From the NCBI RefSeq assembly GCF_004022265.1, contig NZ_SAVB01000001.1, positions 62,001-126,000 of the forward strand: DNA of 64,000 nucleotides, written 5' to 3'. The notes beneath the pieces were generated by a model. It had not been told where the DNA came from and did no database searches. It saw nothing but the letters and a program-made list of their open reading frames with translations. Origin of the DNA: Paenirhodobacter ferrireducens (GTDB lineage Bacteria > Pseudomonadota > Alphaproteobacteria > Rhodobacterales > Rhodobacteraceae). This document shows positions 39,047 through 48,536 of this stretch, in pieces (the stretch's first letter is position 1; the number at the start of each line of letters is the position of its first letter). The translations under genes were made by a program, and so were the position numbers.

Positions 39047-39675
39047 CCGGGACACCGCAGGAGAAATCGCTGTTCGAGGCGCCGCCGATCGCCGAGCAGG
39101 AACGGATGGTCGAGGCGATCCTCTTCGCTGCGCCCGAACCCGTGACCCTGCGCGAGATGGAGGCGCGGATGCCGCATGGCTGCGACGCGGCCGAGGCGCT
39201 CGCCTATCTGCGCCGCCGCTACGAGGGGCGGGGGGTGCATGTGGTCAGGGTCGGCGACGCCTGGGCCTTCCGCACTGCGCCGGACCTCGGCTTCCTGATG
39301 CAGAAGGAGACGGTCGAGCAGAAGAAGCTCAGCCGCGCCGCGATCGAGACCCTCGCCATCGTCGCCTATCACCAGCCCGTCACCCGCGCCGAGATCGAGG
39401 AGATCCGCGGCGTGGCGGTGTCACGCGGCACCATCGACCAGTTGCTGGAACTCGACTGGATCCGCTTCGGCCGGCGCCGGATGAGCCCGGGGCGGCCGGT
39501 GACCTTCGTGGTGACCGAGACCTTCCTCGACCATTTCGGCCTCGAAAGCGCGCGCGATCTGCCCGGGCTGAAGGAGCTGCGCGCGGCCGGGCTGCTTGAC
39601 AGCCGGCCGATGCCGGGCACGGATGAGGAAGACGAGGAAATCACCGGCCAGACCGAACTCTTCGAGGAGGAGTGA
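39043..39675 (+). CDS. scpB: Segregation and condensation protein B
   Basis: A 210-residue partner of ScpA made of two winged-helix domains. It opens AEQERMVEAILFAAPEPVTLREMEARMP and carries the family signature AAIETLAIVAYHQPVTRAEIEEIRGV near residue 100, followed by WIRFGRRRMSPGRPVTFVVTETFLDHFGL. The acidic tail (DEEDEEITGQTELFEEE) is probably flexible. It binds the ScpA middle segment and regulates the SMC ring. It is followed after 4 bases by a small basic-protein gene. Confidence 0.94.
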   Translation: MTGTPQEKSLFEAPPIAEQERMVEAILFAAPEPVTLREMEARMPHGCDAAEALAYLRRRYEGRGVHVVRVGDAWAFRTAPDLGFLMQKETVEQKKLSRAAIETLAIVAYHQPVTRAEIEEIRGVAVSRGTIDQLLELDWIRFGRRRMSPGRPVTFVVTETFLDHFGLESARDLPGLKELRAAGLLDSRPMPGTDEEDEEITGQTELFEEE

Positions 39676-39679
39676 CGCG

Positions 39680-39889
39680 ATGAACATGAACCAGCTGATC
39701 AACATGGTGATCCGGATGGTGATGCAGAAGCTGATGAACTTCGGCATCCGCAAGGGCACCCAGCTTGCCGCCGGCAAGGGCAAGCCCGCGGCCGAGATGA
39801 CGCCGGCCGAGCGCAAGGCCGCCCGCGACATGCGGGCCGCGGTCAAGCGCGCCCGTCAGGCCGCCCGCATCACCCGCCGCATCCGCTGA
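39680..39889 (+). CDS. Small basic protein after scpB, function unknown
   Basis: A 69-residue protein starting MNMNQLINMVIRMVMQKLMNFGIRKG: an amphipathic Met-rich helix, then a Lys/Arg/Ala-rich helical second half ending in RQAARITRRIR. The calculated character is strongly basic. The ATG at 39680 follows GGAGGAG, 4 bases after scpB. In many alphaproteobacteria this position after scpB is taken by tatA-tatB-tatC; this protein has no TatA-type membrane helix or FG hinge. It could bind nucleic acid or the membrane surface, which is speculation. Confidence 0.75.
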   Translation: MNMNQLINMVIRMVMQKLMNFGIRKGTQLAAGKGKPAAEMTPAERKAARDMRAAVKRARQAARITRRIR

Positions 39890-39920
39890 GCCCGGGGCGC
39901 CGCACAGCCGCGGCCCCCAG

Positions 39921-39990
39921 CTTCCAATCGCTCCAAATATCCCGGGGATGAATTTTGCGCGCAGCGCAAAAGAGGGGGCAGGGCCCCCTC
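39921..39990. repeat. Family-B intergenic repeat with two hairpins
   Basis: The family-B core CTTCCAATCGCTCCAAATAT runs on into CCCGGGG (39921-39948). Then come two perfect stem-loops: TTTTGCGC/GCGCAAAA with a GCA loop (39953-39971) and GAGGGGGC/GCCCCCTC with an AGG loop (39972-39990). The element lies between the small basic-protein gene and the converging pepN gene and probably ends transcription from both sides. Other copies are at 53184 and 61175. Confidence 0.75.
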
Positions 39991-40000
39991 TCTGTCCCGA

Positions 40001-42547
40001 TCACCCCAGCAACCGCGCCGTCATCTCGCTCAGATCCCGGCTCAGCCCCTCGACCGCCGCGATCCGTTCCAGCTCGGCGCGGATCTTCGCCTGCCGCCCC
40101 GCGTCATAGCGCGCCCGGGTCTCGAAGGCGGTCGACATCCGCGCCGCGGTCTGCGGGTTCACCGGATCGAGCCGGATCAGCCAGTCGGCATAGAAGCGAT
40201 AGCCCGCGCCATCGGCGCGGTGGAAGCCCGCATGGTTGGCCGACAGCCCGCCCATCAGCGCGCGGAAGCGGTTCGGATTCTTCCAGGTGAAGAGCGGGTC
40301 TTCGGCCAGACGTGCGGCCCGGTCGGCAGCCTCGGCGGGCGGGCAGAGCGCGAGCTGGGTGGTGAACCACTTGTCCATCACCAGCGCATTGTCCTGCCAG
40401 CGGGCGCGGAAACGGGCAAGCGCCGCCTCGCCCTTGCCCTGCGCAACCAGAAGGCCAAGCGCGCCAAGGCTCTCGGTCATGTTGGTGGCGTTATCGAAGA
40501 GCGCCGCCGCCCGGGCGCCGCCATCGCGTGTGCCCAAGAGCGCCAGACAGGCCAGGCGCAGCGACCGCCGCCCGGCATCGGCCGCCTCGGGCCGATAGGC
40601 CCCGGGCTGGGCGCAGGCCTCATAGGTCGCGGCAAGCGTGGCCTCGTGACGCGCCGCCAGCGCCTGCATCAGCGCCGTGCGCGCGGCATGGATCGCATCG
40701 GGGTCGGCGACCTTGCCGGACGCCGCGATCGCCTGGGCGATCTCGTCCTCAGAGGGCAGGCGCAGCACGAGGGCACGGAAGGCCGGATCGGCGGCCTCGT
40801 CGGCGATCAGCCCGCCCACGGCGTCGAGGTATTCGGCATCGGGCGCCGCCCCCGTGGTCATCGCGATCAGCGTCTCGCGCGCCAGGCTGCGGCCGGCCTC
40901 CCAGCGGTTGAACGGGTCGGTGTCGTTTGCGAGCAGGAAGGCCTGCTCGGCGGGCGAGGTCTGGCGCTCCAGCACGACGGGCGCCGAGAAGCCGCGCAGG
41001 ATCGAGGGCACCGGCTTCGCGCCGAGCCCCTCGAAGGCAAAGCTCTGCCGCGCCTCGGTCATCTCGAGCACGCGGGTCGGCACCACTTCGTCGCCATTCG
41101 GGCCGATCAGCCCGACGGCAATCGGGATCAGCCGCGGCGGTTTCTCGGCCTGACCCGGGGTCGGCTTTGTGTCCTGCGTGAACTCGAGCGTGTAGGTGCC
41201 GTTCTCGAAGGTCTCGGTCACCGTCAGATGCGGCGTGCCGGCGTCGGTGTACCAGCGCTTGAACTGGCCAAGATCGCGGCCCGAGGCATCCTCGAAGACG
41301 GTGATCCAGTCCTCGATGGTGCAGGCCTGACCGTCGTGGCGCGCAAAATAGAGATCCATCGCCGCGCGGAACCCGTCAGGTCCCAGCAGCGTCTGCAGCA
41401 TCCGCACCACCTCGGCGCCCTTTTCATAGACGGTCGAGGTGTAGAAGTTGTTGATCTCGCGATAATGATCGGGGCGCGGCGGATGGGCGAGGGGGCCGGC
41501 ATCCTCGCGGAACTGGCGCGCGCGCAACGCGATCACGTCCTCGATCCGCTTCACCGCGCCAAGCCGCATGTCCGAGGTGAAGGACTGGTCGCGGAAGACG
41601 GTCAGCCCTTCCTTCAGGCACAGCTGGAACCAGTCGCGGCAGGTGATGCGGTCGCCGGTCCAGTTGTGGAAATACTCGTGCCCGATCACCCCCTCGATAC
41701 GTTCGTAATCGAGGTCTGTCGCGGTCTCGGGCGAGGCGAGGACGAGCTTGGAGTTGAAGATGTTCAGGCCCTTGTTCTCCATCGCGCCCATGTTGAAGTC
41801 ATCGACCGCGACCAGGTTGAAGACATCGAGGTCATATTCGCGCCCGAAGGCCTCCTCGTCCCATTTCATCGAGCGCTGGATCGCGCCAAGCGCATAGTCG
41901 GTGCGGTCTTCGTCGCCGGGGCGGACCCAGACGTTCAGATCGGCCTTGCGCCCGGACATCGTGGTGAAGCTGCCCTGCGTCGCCACCAGCTCGCCCGCGA
42001 CGAGGGCGAAGAGATAGGCGGGCTTCGGCCAGGGGTCGTCCCATTCGGCCCAGCCATCGCCCGCGCCGACCGGGTTGCCGTTCGACAGAAGCACCGGTGC
42101 CTCGCCCTCGATCCGCACGTGGAAGCGCGCCATCACGTCGGGGCGGTCGGGGTAGAAGGTGATCTTGCGGAAGCCCTCGGCCTCGCATTGCGTGCAATAC
42201 ATGCCCTTCGACATGTAGAGCCCTTCGAGCGCGGTGTTCGTCTCGGGCGCGATCTCGACCTCGGTCTCGAGGGTGAAGGGGCCTTCGGGCAGGGCGGCGG
42301 GATGGATGGTCAGGCCGGTCTCGGTGAGACGGTAATCGGCGGGCGCGAGCGCCGCCCCGTCGAGCGCGAGCGAAATGAGCTTCAGCTCCTCGCCGTCCAG
42401 ATGCAGGGCTGCCCCCGCCGCACGCGGGGACAGCGCCAGCCGCGCCGTGACCCGCGTCGCGCGCGGGGCGAGGCGGAAGGTCAGCGAGACCGTGCTCAGG
42501 GTGAAGGGATAGGGGCGATAGTCGGAAAGATAGGTGGTGCCGTCCAT
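40001..42547 (-). CDS. pepN: Aminopeptidase N (M1 family)
   Basis: An 848-residue zinc aminopeptidase of the PepN type that releases N-terminal residues from peptides in the cytosol. The exopeptidase motif NMGAMENKGLNIFN precedes the zinc site His290-Glu291-x-x-His294 (HEYFHNW), with the third ligand glutamate in LKEGLTVFRDQSF. The C-terminal DUF3458-type Ig and helical domains are present. The start at 42547 has GGAGG about 10 bases upstream and gives MDGTTYLSDYRPYPFTLSTV; the frame remains open upstream only by chance. No signal peptide is seen. It is divergent from glcB. Confidence 0.95.
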   Translation of the reverse strand: MDGTTYLSDYRPYPFTLSTVSLTFRLAPRATRVTARLALSPRAAGAALHLDGEELKLISLALDGAALAPADYRLTETGLTIHPAALPEGPFTLETEVEIAPETNTALEGLYMSKGMYCTQCEAEGFRKITFYPDRPDVMARFHVRIEGEAPVLLSNGNPVGAGDGWAEWDDPWPKPAYLFALVAGELVATQGSFTTMSGRKADLNVWVRPGDEDRTDYALGAIQRSMKWDEEAFGREYDLDVFNLVAVDDFNMGAMENKGLNIFNSKLVLASPETATDLDYERIEGVIGHEYFHNWTGDRITCRDWFQLCLKEGLTVFRDQSFTSDMRLGAVKRIEDVIALRARQFREDAGPLAHPPRPDHYREINNFYTSTVYEKGAEVVRMLQTLLGPDGFRAAMDLYFARHDGQACTIEDWITVFEDASGRDLGQFKRWYTDAGTPHLTVTETFENGTYTLEFTQDTKPTPGQAEKPPRLIPIAVGLIGPNGDEVVPTRVLEMTEARQSFAFEGLGAKPVPSILRGFSAPVVLERQTSPAEQAFLLANDTDPFNRWEAGRSLARETLIAMTTGAAPDAEYLDAVGGLIADEAADPAFRALVLRLPSEDEIAQAIAASGKVADPDAIHAARTALMQALAARHEATLAATYEACAQPGAYRPEAADAGRRSLRLACLALLGTRDGGARAAALFDNATNMTESLGALGLLVAQGKGEAALARFRARWQDNALVMDKWFTTQLALCPPAEAADRAARLAEDPLFTWKNPNRFRALMGGLSANHAGFHRADGAGYRFYADWLIRLDPVNPQTAARMSTAFETRARYDAGRQAKIRAELERIAAVEGLSRDLSEMTARLLG

Positions 42548-42767
42548 GGGAATTCTGCCTCCGGAATTGGCGCCAAAGCTAGGCCCCGCGGCCGGCAGGG
42601 GCAAGGGGGGCGGGGCGGTTCGCGCGTTGCCCGGTCCTGCGGCAGGATCTTGCCGGGCTTGCGCAGAATGATCGGCCGGACCCCGCGGAACGGCGGAAAT
42701 CACGGCATTTTCGCTGGACAGGGGGGCAGGCTCGGGCAAAAGGTGACGCGCAAAGAAGGAGGCCAGA

Positions 42768-44924
42768 ATGACGGCACGGGTGGAACGCGAAGGGTTGCAG
42801 GTGGCGGCGGAGCTGGCCGCCTTCGTCGAGGAACGGGCACTGCCGGGCACCGGGGTCGATCCGGCGCGGTTCTGGGCGGGCTTCTCGGCGCTGCTCCATG
42901 AGCTCGGCCCGAAGAACCGTGCGCTTCTGGACAAGCGCGAGGCGATCCAGTCGAAGATCGACGACTGGCACCTGCACCACCGTGGCAAGGGCCATGACGC
43001 GGTGGCCTATCGCGCCTTCCTCGAGGAGATCGGCTATATCGTGCCCGAGGGCGAGGATTTCGTCATCGAGACAGCGGCGACCGATCCAGAATTCGCCAGC
43101 ATCTGCGGCCCGCAGCTGGTCGTGCCGATCACCAATGCACGCTATGCGCTGAACGCGGCGAATGCGCGCTGGGGCTCGCTTTACGACGCGCTTTACGGCA
43201 ACGATGCGCTCGGCGCCGCGCCGGTCGCCAAGGGCTATGATCCCGCGCGCGGCGCGCAGGTGATCGCCTGGGCGAAGGACTTCCTCGACCAGAGCTTCCC
43301 GCTGGTCGCCGGCAGCTGGGCCGCGGTCACGCGGCTGTGGGTCGAGGATGGCGGGCTGTTTGCCGAGACCTCGGAAGAGACCGGGCTGCGCGACCCGGCG
43401 CAATTCACGGGCTTTGCCGGCGAGGCGGGCGCGCCGGTCTCGGTGGTGCTCAAGCACAACGGGTTGCATGTCATCGTCGACATCGACCCGAGCCATCCGA
43501 TCGGCAAGACCGACCCGGCCGGCATCTGCGACGTGCGGATGGAGGCGGCGATTTCCTCGATCATGGATTGCGAGGACTCGGTCGCCTGCGTCGATGCCGA
43601 GGACAAGGTGCTCGCCTATGCGAACTGGCTGGGCCTGATGCAGGGCACGCTGGCCGAAGAGGTGACGAAGGGCACGACCACCTTCACCCGCGCGCTGAAC
43701 CCGGATCTGAGCTTTGTCGACCCGGACGGCATCGACTTCACGCTGAAGGGCCGGGCGCTGATGCTGGTGCGCAACGTGGGCCATCTGATGACCACCTCCG
43801 CGATCGTGACCCGTGACGGCGCCGAGGCCTTCGAGGGGCTGATGGACGCGATGGTGACGGTTCTGTGCGCGATGCACGACCTGAAGAAGGAGACGGGGGC
43901 GCGCAACTCGGTCACCGGCTCGGTCTATGTGGTGAAGCCGAAGATGCACGGGCCCGAGGAAGTGGCCTTCGCCGCCGAGATCTTCGACCGGGTCGAGGAG
44001 GTGCTGGGCCTGCCGCGTCACACCGTCAAGCTCGGCATCATGGACGAGGAGCGGCGCACCTCGGTCAACCTGAAGGAATGCATCCGTGCCGCGACGCATC
44101 GGGTGGCCTTCATCAACACTGGCTTCCTCGACCGCACCGGCGACGAGATCCACACCTCGATGGAGGCGGGGCCGATGCTGAGGAAGGGCGAGATGAAGTC
44201 GCAGCCCTGGATTCAGGCCTATGAGGACCGCAACGTCGACATCGGCCTGCGCTGCGGGCTCGCGGGCCGCGCGCAGATCGGCAAGGGCATGTGGGCGGCG
44301 CCCGACAAGATGGCCGACATGCTGGCACAGAAGGTGGGCCATCCGAGCGCGGGCGCGAACTGCGCCTGGGTGCCGAGCCCGACCGCCGCGACGCTGCACG
44401 CGACGCATTACCACCGCATCGACGTGAAGGCGCGTCAGCGCGAGATCGCGGCGATGAACCGGCCCGGCCGGCTCGAGGATCTGCTGACGATCCCGCTGGC
44501 CGCCGGGCGGAACTATTCCGAGGCCGAGATCGCCGACGAGATCGAGAACAACGCGCAGGGCATCCTCGGCTATGTCGTGCGCTGGGTCGATCAGGGGGTG
44601 GGCTGCTCGAAGGTGCCCGACATCCATGACGTCGGCCTGATGGAAGACCGCGCCACCTGCCGCATCTCCAGCCAGGCACTGGCGAACTGGCTGCACCATG
44701 GCGTGGTCAGCGAGGGCCGGGTGATGGAGGCGCTGCGCAAGATGGCGGCGGTGGTCGACCGGCAGAACGCCGGCGATCCGGCCTACCGGCCGATGGCGCC
44801 GGGCTATGACGGGCTTGCCTTCCAGGCGGCCTGCGATCTTGTCTTCCTCGGCTCGGTGCAGCCCTCGGGCTATACCGAGCCGGTGCTGCACGCGCGCCGC
44901 GCCCAGGTGAAGGCGGGCGGCTGA
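42768..44924 (+). CDS. glcB: Malate synthase G
   Basis: A 718-residue TIM-barrel enzyme condensing acetyl-CoA with glyoxylate to malate. [18 protein letters not shown] holds the acidic metal region, and [13 protein letters not shown] and [10 protein letters not shown]-like strands follow. [34 protein letters not shown] (with catalytic arginine/glutamate residues) and [23 protein letters not shown] are diagnostic for the G isoform. A perfect AAGGAGG site precedes the ATG. Isocitrate lyase is not adjacent, so the source of glyoxylate could be the glyoxylate shunt, glycolate or the ethylmalonyl-CoA pathway. The 220-base upstream gap shows no other feature. Confidence 0.97.
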   Translation: MTARVEREGLQVAAELAAFVEERALPGTGVDPARFWAGFSALLHELGPKNRALLDKREAIQSKIDDWHLHHRGKGHDAVAYRAFLEEIGYIVPEGEDFVIETAATDPEFASICGPQLVVPITNARYALNAANARWGSLYDALYGNDALGAAPVAKGYDPARGAQVIAWAKDFLDQSFPLVAGSWAAVTRLWVEDGGLFAETSEETGLRDPAQFTGFAGEAGAPVSVVLKHNGLHVIVDIDPSHPIGKTDPAGICDVRMEAAISSIMDCEDSVACVDAEDKVLAYANWLGLMQGTLAEEVTKGTTTFTRALNPDLSFVDPDGIDFTLKGRALMLVRNVGHLMTTSAIVTRDGAEAFEGLMDAMVTVLCAMHDLKKETGARNSVTGSVYVVKPKMHGPEEVAFAAEIFDRVEEVLGLPRHTVKLGIMDEERRTSVNLKECIRAATHRVAFINTGFLDRTGDEIHTSMEAGPMLRKGEMKSQPWIQAYEDRNVDIGLRCGLAGRAQIGKGMWAAPDKMADMLAQKVGHPSAGANCAWVPSPTAATLHATHYHRIDVKARQREIAAMNRPGRLEDLLTIPLAAGRNYSEAEIADEIENNAQGILGYVVRWVDQGVGCSKVPDIHDVGLMEDRATCRISSQALANWLHHGVVSEGRVMEALRKMAAVVDRQNAGDPAYRPMAPGYDGLAFQAACDLVFLGSVQPSGYTEPVLHARRAQVKAGG

Positions 44925-44938
44925 GCCTTGCGGACGGA

Positions 44939-44988
44939 GAGGGGGCGCTGCCCCCTCGCCCCCGAGGTATTTCGGGCAAGGAGAAAGC
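44939..44988. repeat. GC hairpin followed by family-A repeat after glcB
   Basis: GAGGGGGC/GCCCCCTC with a GCT loop (44939-44957) is directly followed by a forward family-A copy, CCCCCGAGGTATTTCGGGC, continuing into AAGGAGAAAG (44960-44988). It lies 14 bases after the glcB stop and likely acts as its transcript end. The rest of the 184-base gap before 45109 shows no clear promoter. Confidence 0.75.
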
Positions 44989-45108
44989 AGGGGGGCGGTT
45001 TTTGCCCGGCAACGGGGCAGATTTCCCGGATGCACAGCCCCTGCGCGGTGATGCGTCTTTTCCGGCGCGGCGGGACCGACTAGCTTTTCCCGCGAAGGGA
45101 GTTTCATC

Positions 45109-45882
45109 ATGACGAGACCAGTTGTCGGCATCATCGGCAATCGCGGCCTGCTCAACGGGCGCTATCCCGTGCACGAAGGCGGGCAGATGAACTCCTGCGC
45201 GGTGAGCCATGTGGCACAGTGCATCCCGCTGCTGATCCCGGCCGACCCGGCCTATCTGTCGGTCGAGGAACTGCTCGAGGTCTGTGACGGCTTCCTGCTC
45301 ACCGGCGGGAGACCGAATGTGCACCCGAACGAATACGGCGAGGAAGAGACTGAAAAGCACGGCACCTTCGACCGTGCCCGCGATGCGATCACCCTGCCGC
45401 TGGTGCGCGCCTGCGTCGAACGCGGGCAGCCGTTCCTCGGCATCTGTCGCGGCTTTCAGGAGGTGAACGTGGCCTTGGGCGGCACGCTCCACCCCGAGAT
45501 CCGCGAATTGCCCGGGCGGATGAACCACCGGATGCCGCCCGAGGGCACGCTCGAGGAGGCCTTTGCGCTGCGCCACAAGGTCGAGCTGACGCCGGGCGGG
45601 CGGTTTGCGCGGCTGTTCGGTGCGAGCGAGGTGATGACCAACACGCTGCACGGGCAGGGCATTGCCGAGCCGGGGCCGCGGGTGGTGATCGAGGGGCGGG
45701 CCGAGGATGGCACGCCCGAGGCGATCTGGGTGCGCGACGCGCCGGGCTTCACCCTGGCGGTGCAATGGCATCCCGAATGGAACGCCGAGGCCGATCCGGT
45801 CTCGCGCCCGCTGTTCACCGCCTTCGGCGATGCGGTGCGGGAATGGGCGGCAGGCAAGGGGCAGGCGACGAAGGTCGCCTGA
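45109..45882 (+). CDS. Gamma-glutamyl-gamma-aminobutyrate hydrolase family protein (C26 glutamine amidotransferase-like)
   Basis: A 257-residue class I glutamine amidotransferase-like hydrolase. The nucleophile elbow GICRGFQEVNVALGGTLHPEI (Cys near residue 112) and the catalytic His-Glu in VQWHPEWNAE near residue 224 are intact. The NHRMPPEGTLEEAFALRHKVEL segment is typical of PuuD-like proteins. These cleave gamma-glutamyl bonds, for example gamma-Glu-GABA in putrescine breakdown. No puuA, puuB or puuC gene is adjacent, so the substrate is open. GAAGGGAG lies 10 bases before the ATG. It converges on the AlkD-like gene with 3 bases between the stops. Confidence 0.9.
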   Translation: MTRPVVGIIGNRGLLNGRYPVHEGGQMNSCAVSHVAQCIPLLIPADPAYLSVEELLEVCDGFLLTGGRPNVHPNEYGEEETEKHGTFDRARDAITLPLVRACVERGQPFLGICRGFQEVNVALGGTLHPEIRELPGRMNHRMPPEGTLEEAFALRHKVELTPGGRFARLFGASEVMTNTLHGQGIAEPGPRVVIEGRAEDGTPEAIWVRDAPGFTLAVQWHPEWNAEADPVSRPLFTAFGDAVREWAAGKGQATKVA

Positions 45883-45885
45883 GCC

Positions 45886-46722
45886 CTAGAGGGATTTCGC
45901 CGCTTCCTTGCGTGCAAAAGGCTTGAGCGTTTCGCCATGCGCCGCGAGCCAGGCGCGCACGCGGGGCGCGTCGTGTTTCGCGAGTTCCCGCAGCCACCAG
46001 CCGATCGCCTTTTGGATGAACCAGTCGCGCTCGGGCGCCAGCCGCGCGGCCCAGCCGAGCACACGCTCGCGGATCGCGACTTCTTCGGCGGTGGGGTGGT
46101 TCGACTTGGTGAAGGGCAGGGTGATCACCAGCGCCGCGCGCCGGGTCCACATATTGGGGCTGTCGATCCAGCTCTCGACCCGGTCGAGCCGGGCGGGATC
46201 GGCGGTAAGCCGGCGCGCCCCCGCGGCGCAGGCGGTGTCGGCCACGGCCCAGGCGTCGAACCCCTCGGCCCAGCCGGCGATCATCTCCCAGGCGGCGTCG
46301 TCGGGGCGCATCCGGGCCTGGGTCAGCAGTTTCGCCGCGGCGATCATCGCCTCGTGGATGTTGCTGTCCCACAGGCCTTGGGCGAGGGCGAGGCGTTCGT
46401 CGAGCGTCGCCTGCGCCCGCCACAGCCGCGCGCAATCCTCGATGAGCGGCACCGGCACACCGAGATAGCGGCGCTCGGCCTTGTGATAGGCGGCGGCGCC
46501 CTCTGCGCGGCCGGCATCGCCACAGGCCTCGAGTGCCGCGATCGCATCCGCGACGCCGGGCGGCGGGCCGAGGTCTTCGGCCGCCTCCGGCTCGGCATAT
46601 TGCTCATAGGCGGCGTCCGAGGCGGCATAGGCCGCGGCCTCGGCGGCAAGCTGCGCCTCCTCGGCGGTCATCTCGCGCTCGGGCCCCTGACGGATCAGTT
46701 TCGGCTTGCGGCTGCGCCCCAT
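45886..46722 (-). CDS. DNA alkylation repair (AlkD-like) HEAT-repeat protein
   Basis: A 278-residue protein whose residues from about 60 on match the AlkC/AlkD-type alkylation repair family: paired helices such as YHKAERRYLGVPVPLIEDCARLW, WDSNIHEAMIAAAKLL, WEMIAGWAEGFDAWAVADTAC and WFIQKAIGWWLRELAKHD. AlkD glycosylases remove 7-methylguanine or 3-methyladenine without flipping the base. The first 55 residues are an Ala/Glu/Tyr-rich extension not part of the fold. The ATG at 46722 overlaps the glmS stop; a GTG at 46725 is also possible. Translation is likely coupled to glmS. Confidence 0.88.
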   Translation of the reverse strand: MGRSRKPKLIRQGPEREMTAEEAQLAAEAAAYAASDAAYEQYAEPEAAEDLGPPPGVADAIAALEACGDAGRAEGAAAYHKAERRYLGVPVPLIEDCARLWRAQATLDERLALAQGLWDSNIHEAMIAAAKLLTQARMRPDDAAWEMIAGWAEGFDAWAVADTACAAGARRLTADPARLDRVESWIDSPNMWTRRAALVITLPFTKSNHPTAEEVAIRERVLGWAARLAPERDWFIQKAIGWWLRELAKHDAPRVRAWLAAHGETLKPFARKEAAKSL

Positions 46723-48536
46723 CACTCCACCGTCACGGATTTCGCCAGGTTGCGCGGCTGGTCGACATCGGTGCCCTTGGCGATGGCGGTGTGATAGGCC
46801 AGCAGCTGCGCCGGCAGTGCGTAGAGGATCGGCGCGAAGGGCTCGGCCACGGCGGGCATCTTCAGCGTCGCCCAGGTGCCCTCGGCCGCCTCGGCGATGC
46901 CCTTCGCATCCGAGATCAGCAGCACCATGCCGTGACGCGCCATCACCTCCTGCATGTTCGACACGGTCTTGTCGAAGAGCCGGTCATGCGGCGCCATCAC
47001 GATCACCGGCACGGTCCGGTCAATCAGCGCGATGGGGCCGTGCTTGAGCTCGCCCGAGGCATAGCCTTCGGCGTGGATATAGCTGATTTCCTTGAGCTTC
47101 AGCGCGCCTTCGAGGGCCAGCGGGAACATCGGGCCGCGGCCGAGGAACAGGATGTCCTGCGCCTCGGCCAGCCGCTCGGCGAGCTTCACGATCGGCTCCG
47201 ACGTCGCCAGTGCCGCGTTCATCAGCCCCGGAAGCGACCGCAGCGCCTCCATGTGCGCAGCCAGCGCCTCGGGCCCGATCCGGCCCCGGTCGACGCCCGC
47301 CTTCAGCGCCATCACCGCCAGCACCAGCAGCTGACAGGTGAAGGCCTTTGTCGAGGCGACGCCCACTTCGACGCCGGCGAGGATCGGCAGCGCCACGTCA
47401 CATTCGCGCGCGATCGAGGAGGTGGCGACGTTCACCACGGCGACGGTCTTGCGCACCTTCTCGGCGCAATAGCGCAACGCGGCGAGGGTGTCGGCGGTCT
47501 CGCCCGACTGGCTGACGAAGACGGCGAAGCTGTTCTCCGGCAGAGGCGGCTCGCGATAGCGGAACTCGGACGCCACGTCGATCTCGCAGGGCAGGCCGGC
47601 GAGGCTCTCGAACCAGTATTTCGCCACGGTGCAGGCATAGAAGGCGGTGCCGCAGGCGACGAGCGTCAGCTGGTCGAGCCCGGTGAAATCGAGCGTCTCC
47701 GGCAGGTTGACGGCATCTTCGCCCAGATAGTGGCGCAGCGCATCGCCCAGCACCACCGGCTGTTCGGCGATTTCCTTCGCCATGAAATGCTTGTAGCCGC
47801 CCTTTTCGACGCGGGTGGCGCCAAGGTCGATGCGGGTCTCGTCGCGGTTCGCGCGGCGGCCCTCGGCGTCATAGATCTCGGCGCCCTTGCGGGTGACGAA
47901 GGCATAATCACCCTCGGCCAGATAGGTGATGCGGTCGGTGAGCGGGGCGAGCGCGATCGCGTCAGAGCCGACGAACATCTCGCCGTCGCCATGGCCGATC
48001 GCCAGGGGCGAGCCCTTGCGCGCGGCGATCAGCAGGTCGTCCTCGCCCTCGAAGATCCACAGCAGCGCAAAGGCGCCCTCGAGCTTCTTCAGCGTTGCGA
48101 CGGCGGCCTCGCGCGGGGGAAGGCCGCGGTCGATGAACATGCGGGTGATGAGCGCGACGGTCTCGGTGTCGGTCTGGGTCTCGGCCCGCAGGCCGGCGGC
48201 GGCGGCCTCTTCGCGGAGTTCGCGGAAGTTCTCGATGATGCCGTTGTGCACCACGGCAACTGGGCCCGAGCGGTGCGGGTGGGCATTGCCGACCGTCGCC
48301 GCGCCATGCGTCGCCCAGCGGGTGTGGCCGATGCCGGCCTTGCCGGCGAGCGGTTCGTGCACCAGCAGATCGGAGAGGTTCACCAGCTTGCCGACCGCGC
48401 GGCGCCGGTCGAGCCGGCCGCCGTTCACCGTGGCGATGCCCGCCGAGTCATAGCCGCGATATTCCAGCCGCTTGAGGCTTTCCACCAGCAGCGGAGCCAC
48501 TTCGTGATTGCCAAGAACACCAATGATCCCACACAT
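46722..48536 (-). CDS. glmS: Glucosamine--fructose-6-phosphate aminotransferase (isomerizing)
   Basis: A 604-residue enzyme making glucosamine-6-phosphate from fructose-6-phosphate and glutamine, the first step to UDP-GlcNAc. The N-terminal glutaminase domain starts MCGIIGVLGNHEVAPLLVESL with Cys2 as nucleophile after Met removal. Two SIS isomerase domains follow, with FVSQSGETADTLAALR and VASTKAFTCQLLVL. It ends KSVTVE as usual. The ATG directly abuts the glmU stop (TAA then ATG). No glmS ribozyme can sit in the zero-base junction. Confidence 0.97.
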   Translation of the reverse strand: MCGIIGVLGNHEVAPLLVESLKRLEYRGYDSAGIATVNGGRLDRRRAVGKLVNLSDLLVHEPLAGKAGIGHTRWATHGAATVGNAHPHRSGPVAVVHNGIIENFRELREEAAAAGLRAETQTDTETVALITRMFIDRGLPPREAAVATLKKLEGAFALLWIFEGEDDLLIAARKGSPLAIGHGDGEMFVGSDAIALAPLTDRITYLAEGDYAFVTRKGAEIYDAEGRRANRDETRIDLGATRVEKGGYKHFMAKEIAEQPVVLGDALRHYLGEDAVNLPETLDFTGLDQLTLVACGTAFYACTVAKYWFESLAGLPCEIDVASEFRYREPPLPENSFAVFVSQSGETADTLAALRYCAEKVRKTVAVVNVATSSIARECDVALPILAGVEVGVASTKAFTCQLLVLAVMALKAGVDRGRIGPEALAAHMEALRSLPGLMNAALATSEPIVKLAERLAEAQDILFLGRGPMFPLALEGALKLKEISYIHAEGYASGELKHGPIALIDRTVPVIVMAPHDRLFDKTVSNMQEVMARHGMVLLISDAKGIAEAAEGTWATLKMPAVAEPFAPILYALPAQLLAYHTAIAKGTDVDQPRNLAKSVTVE

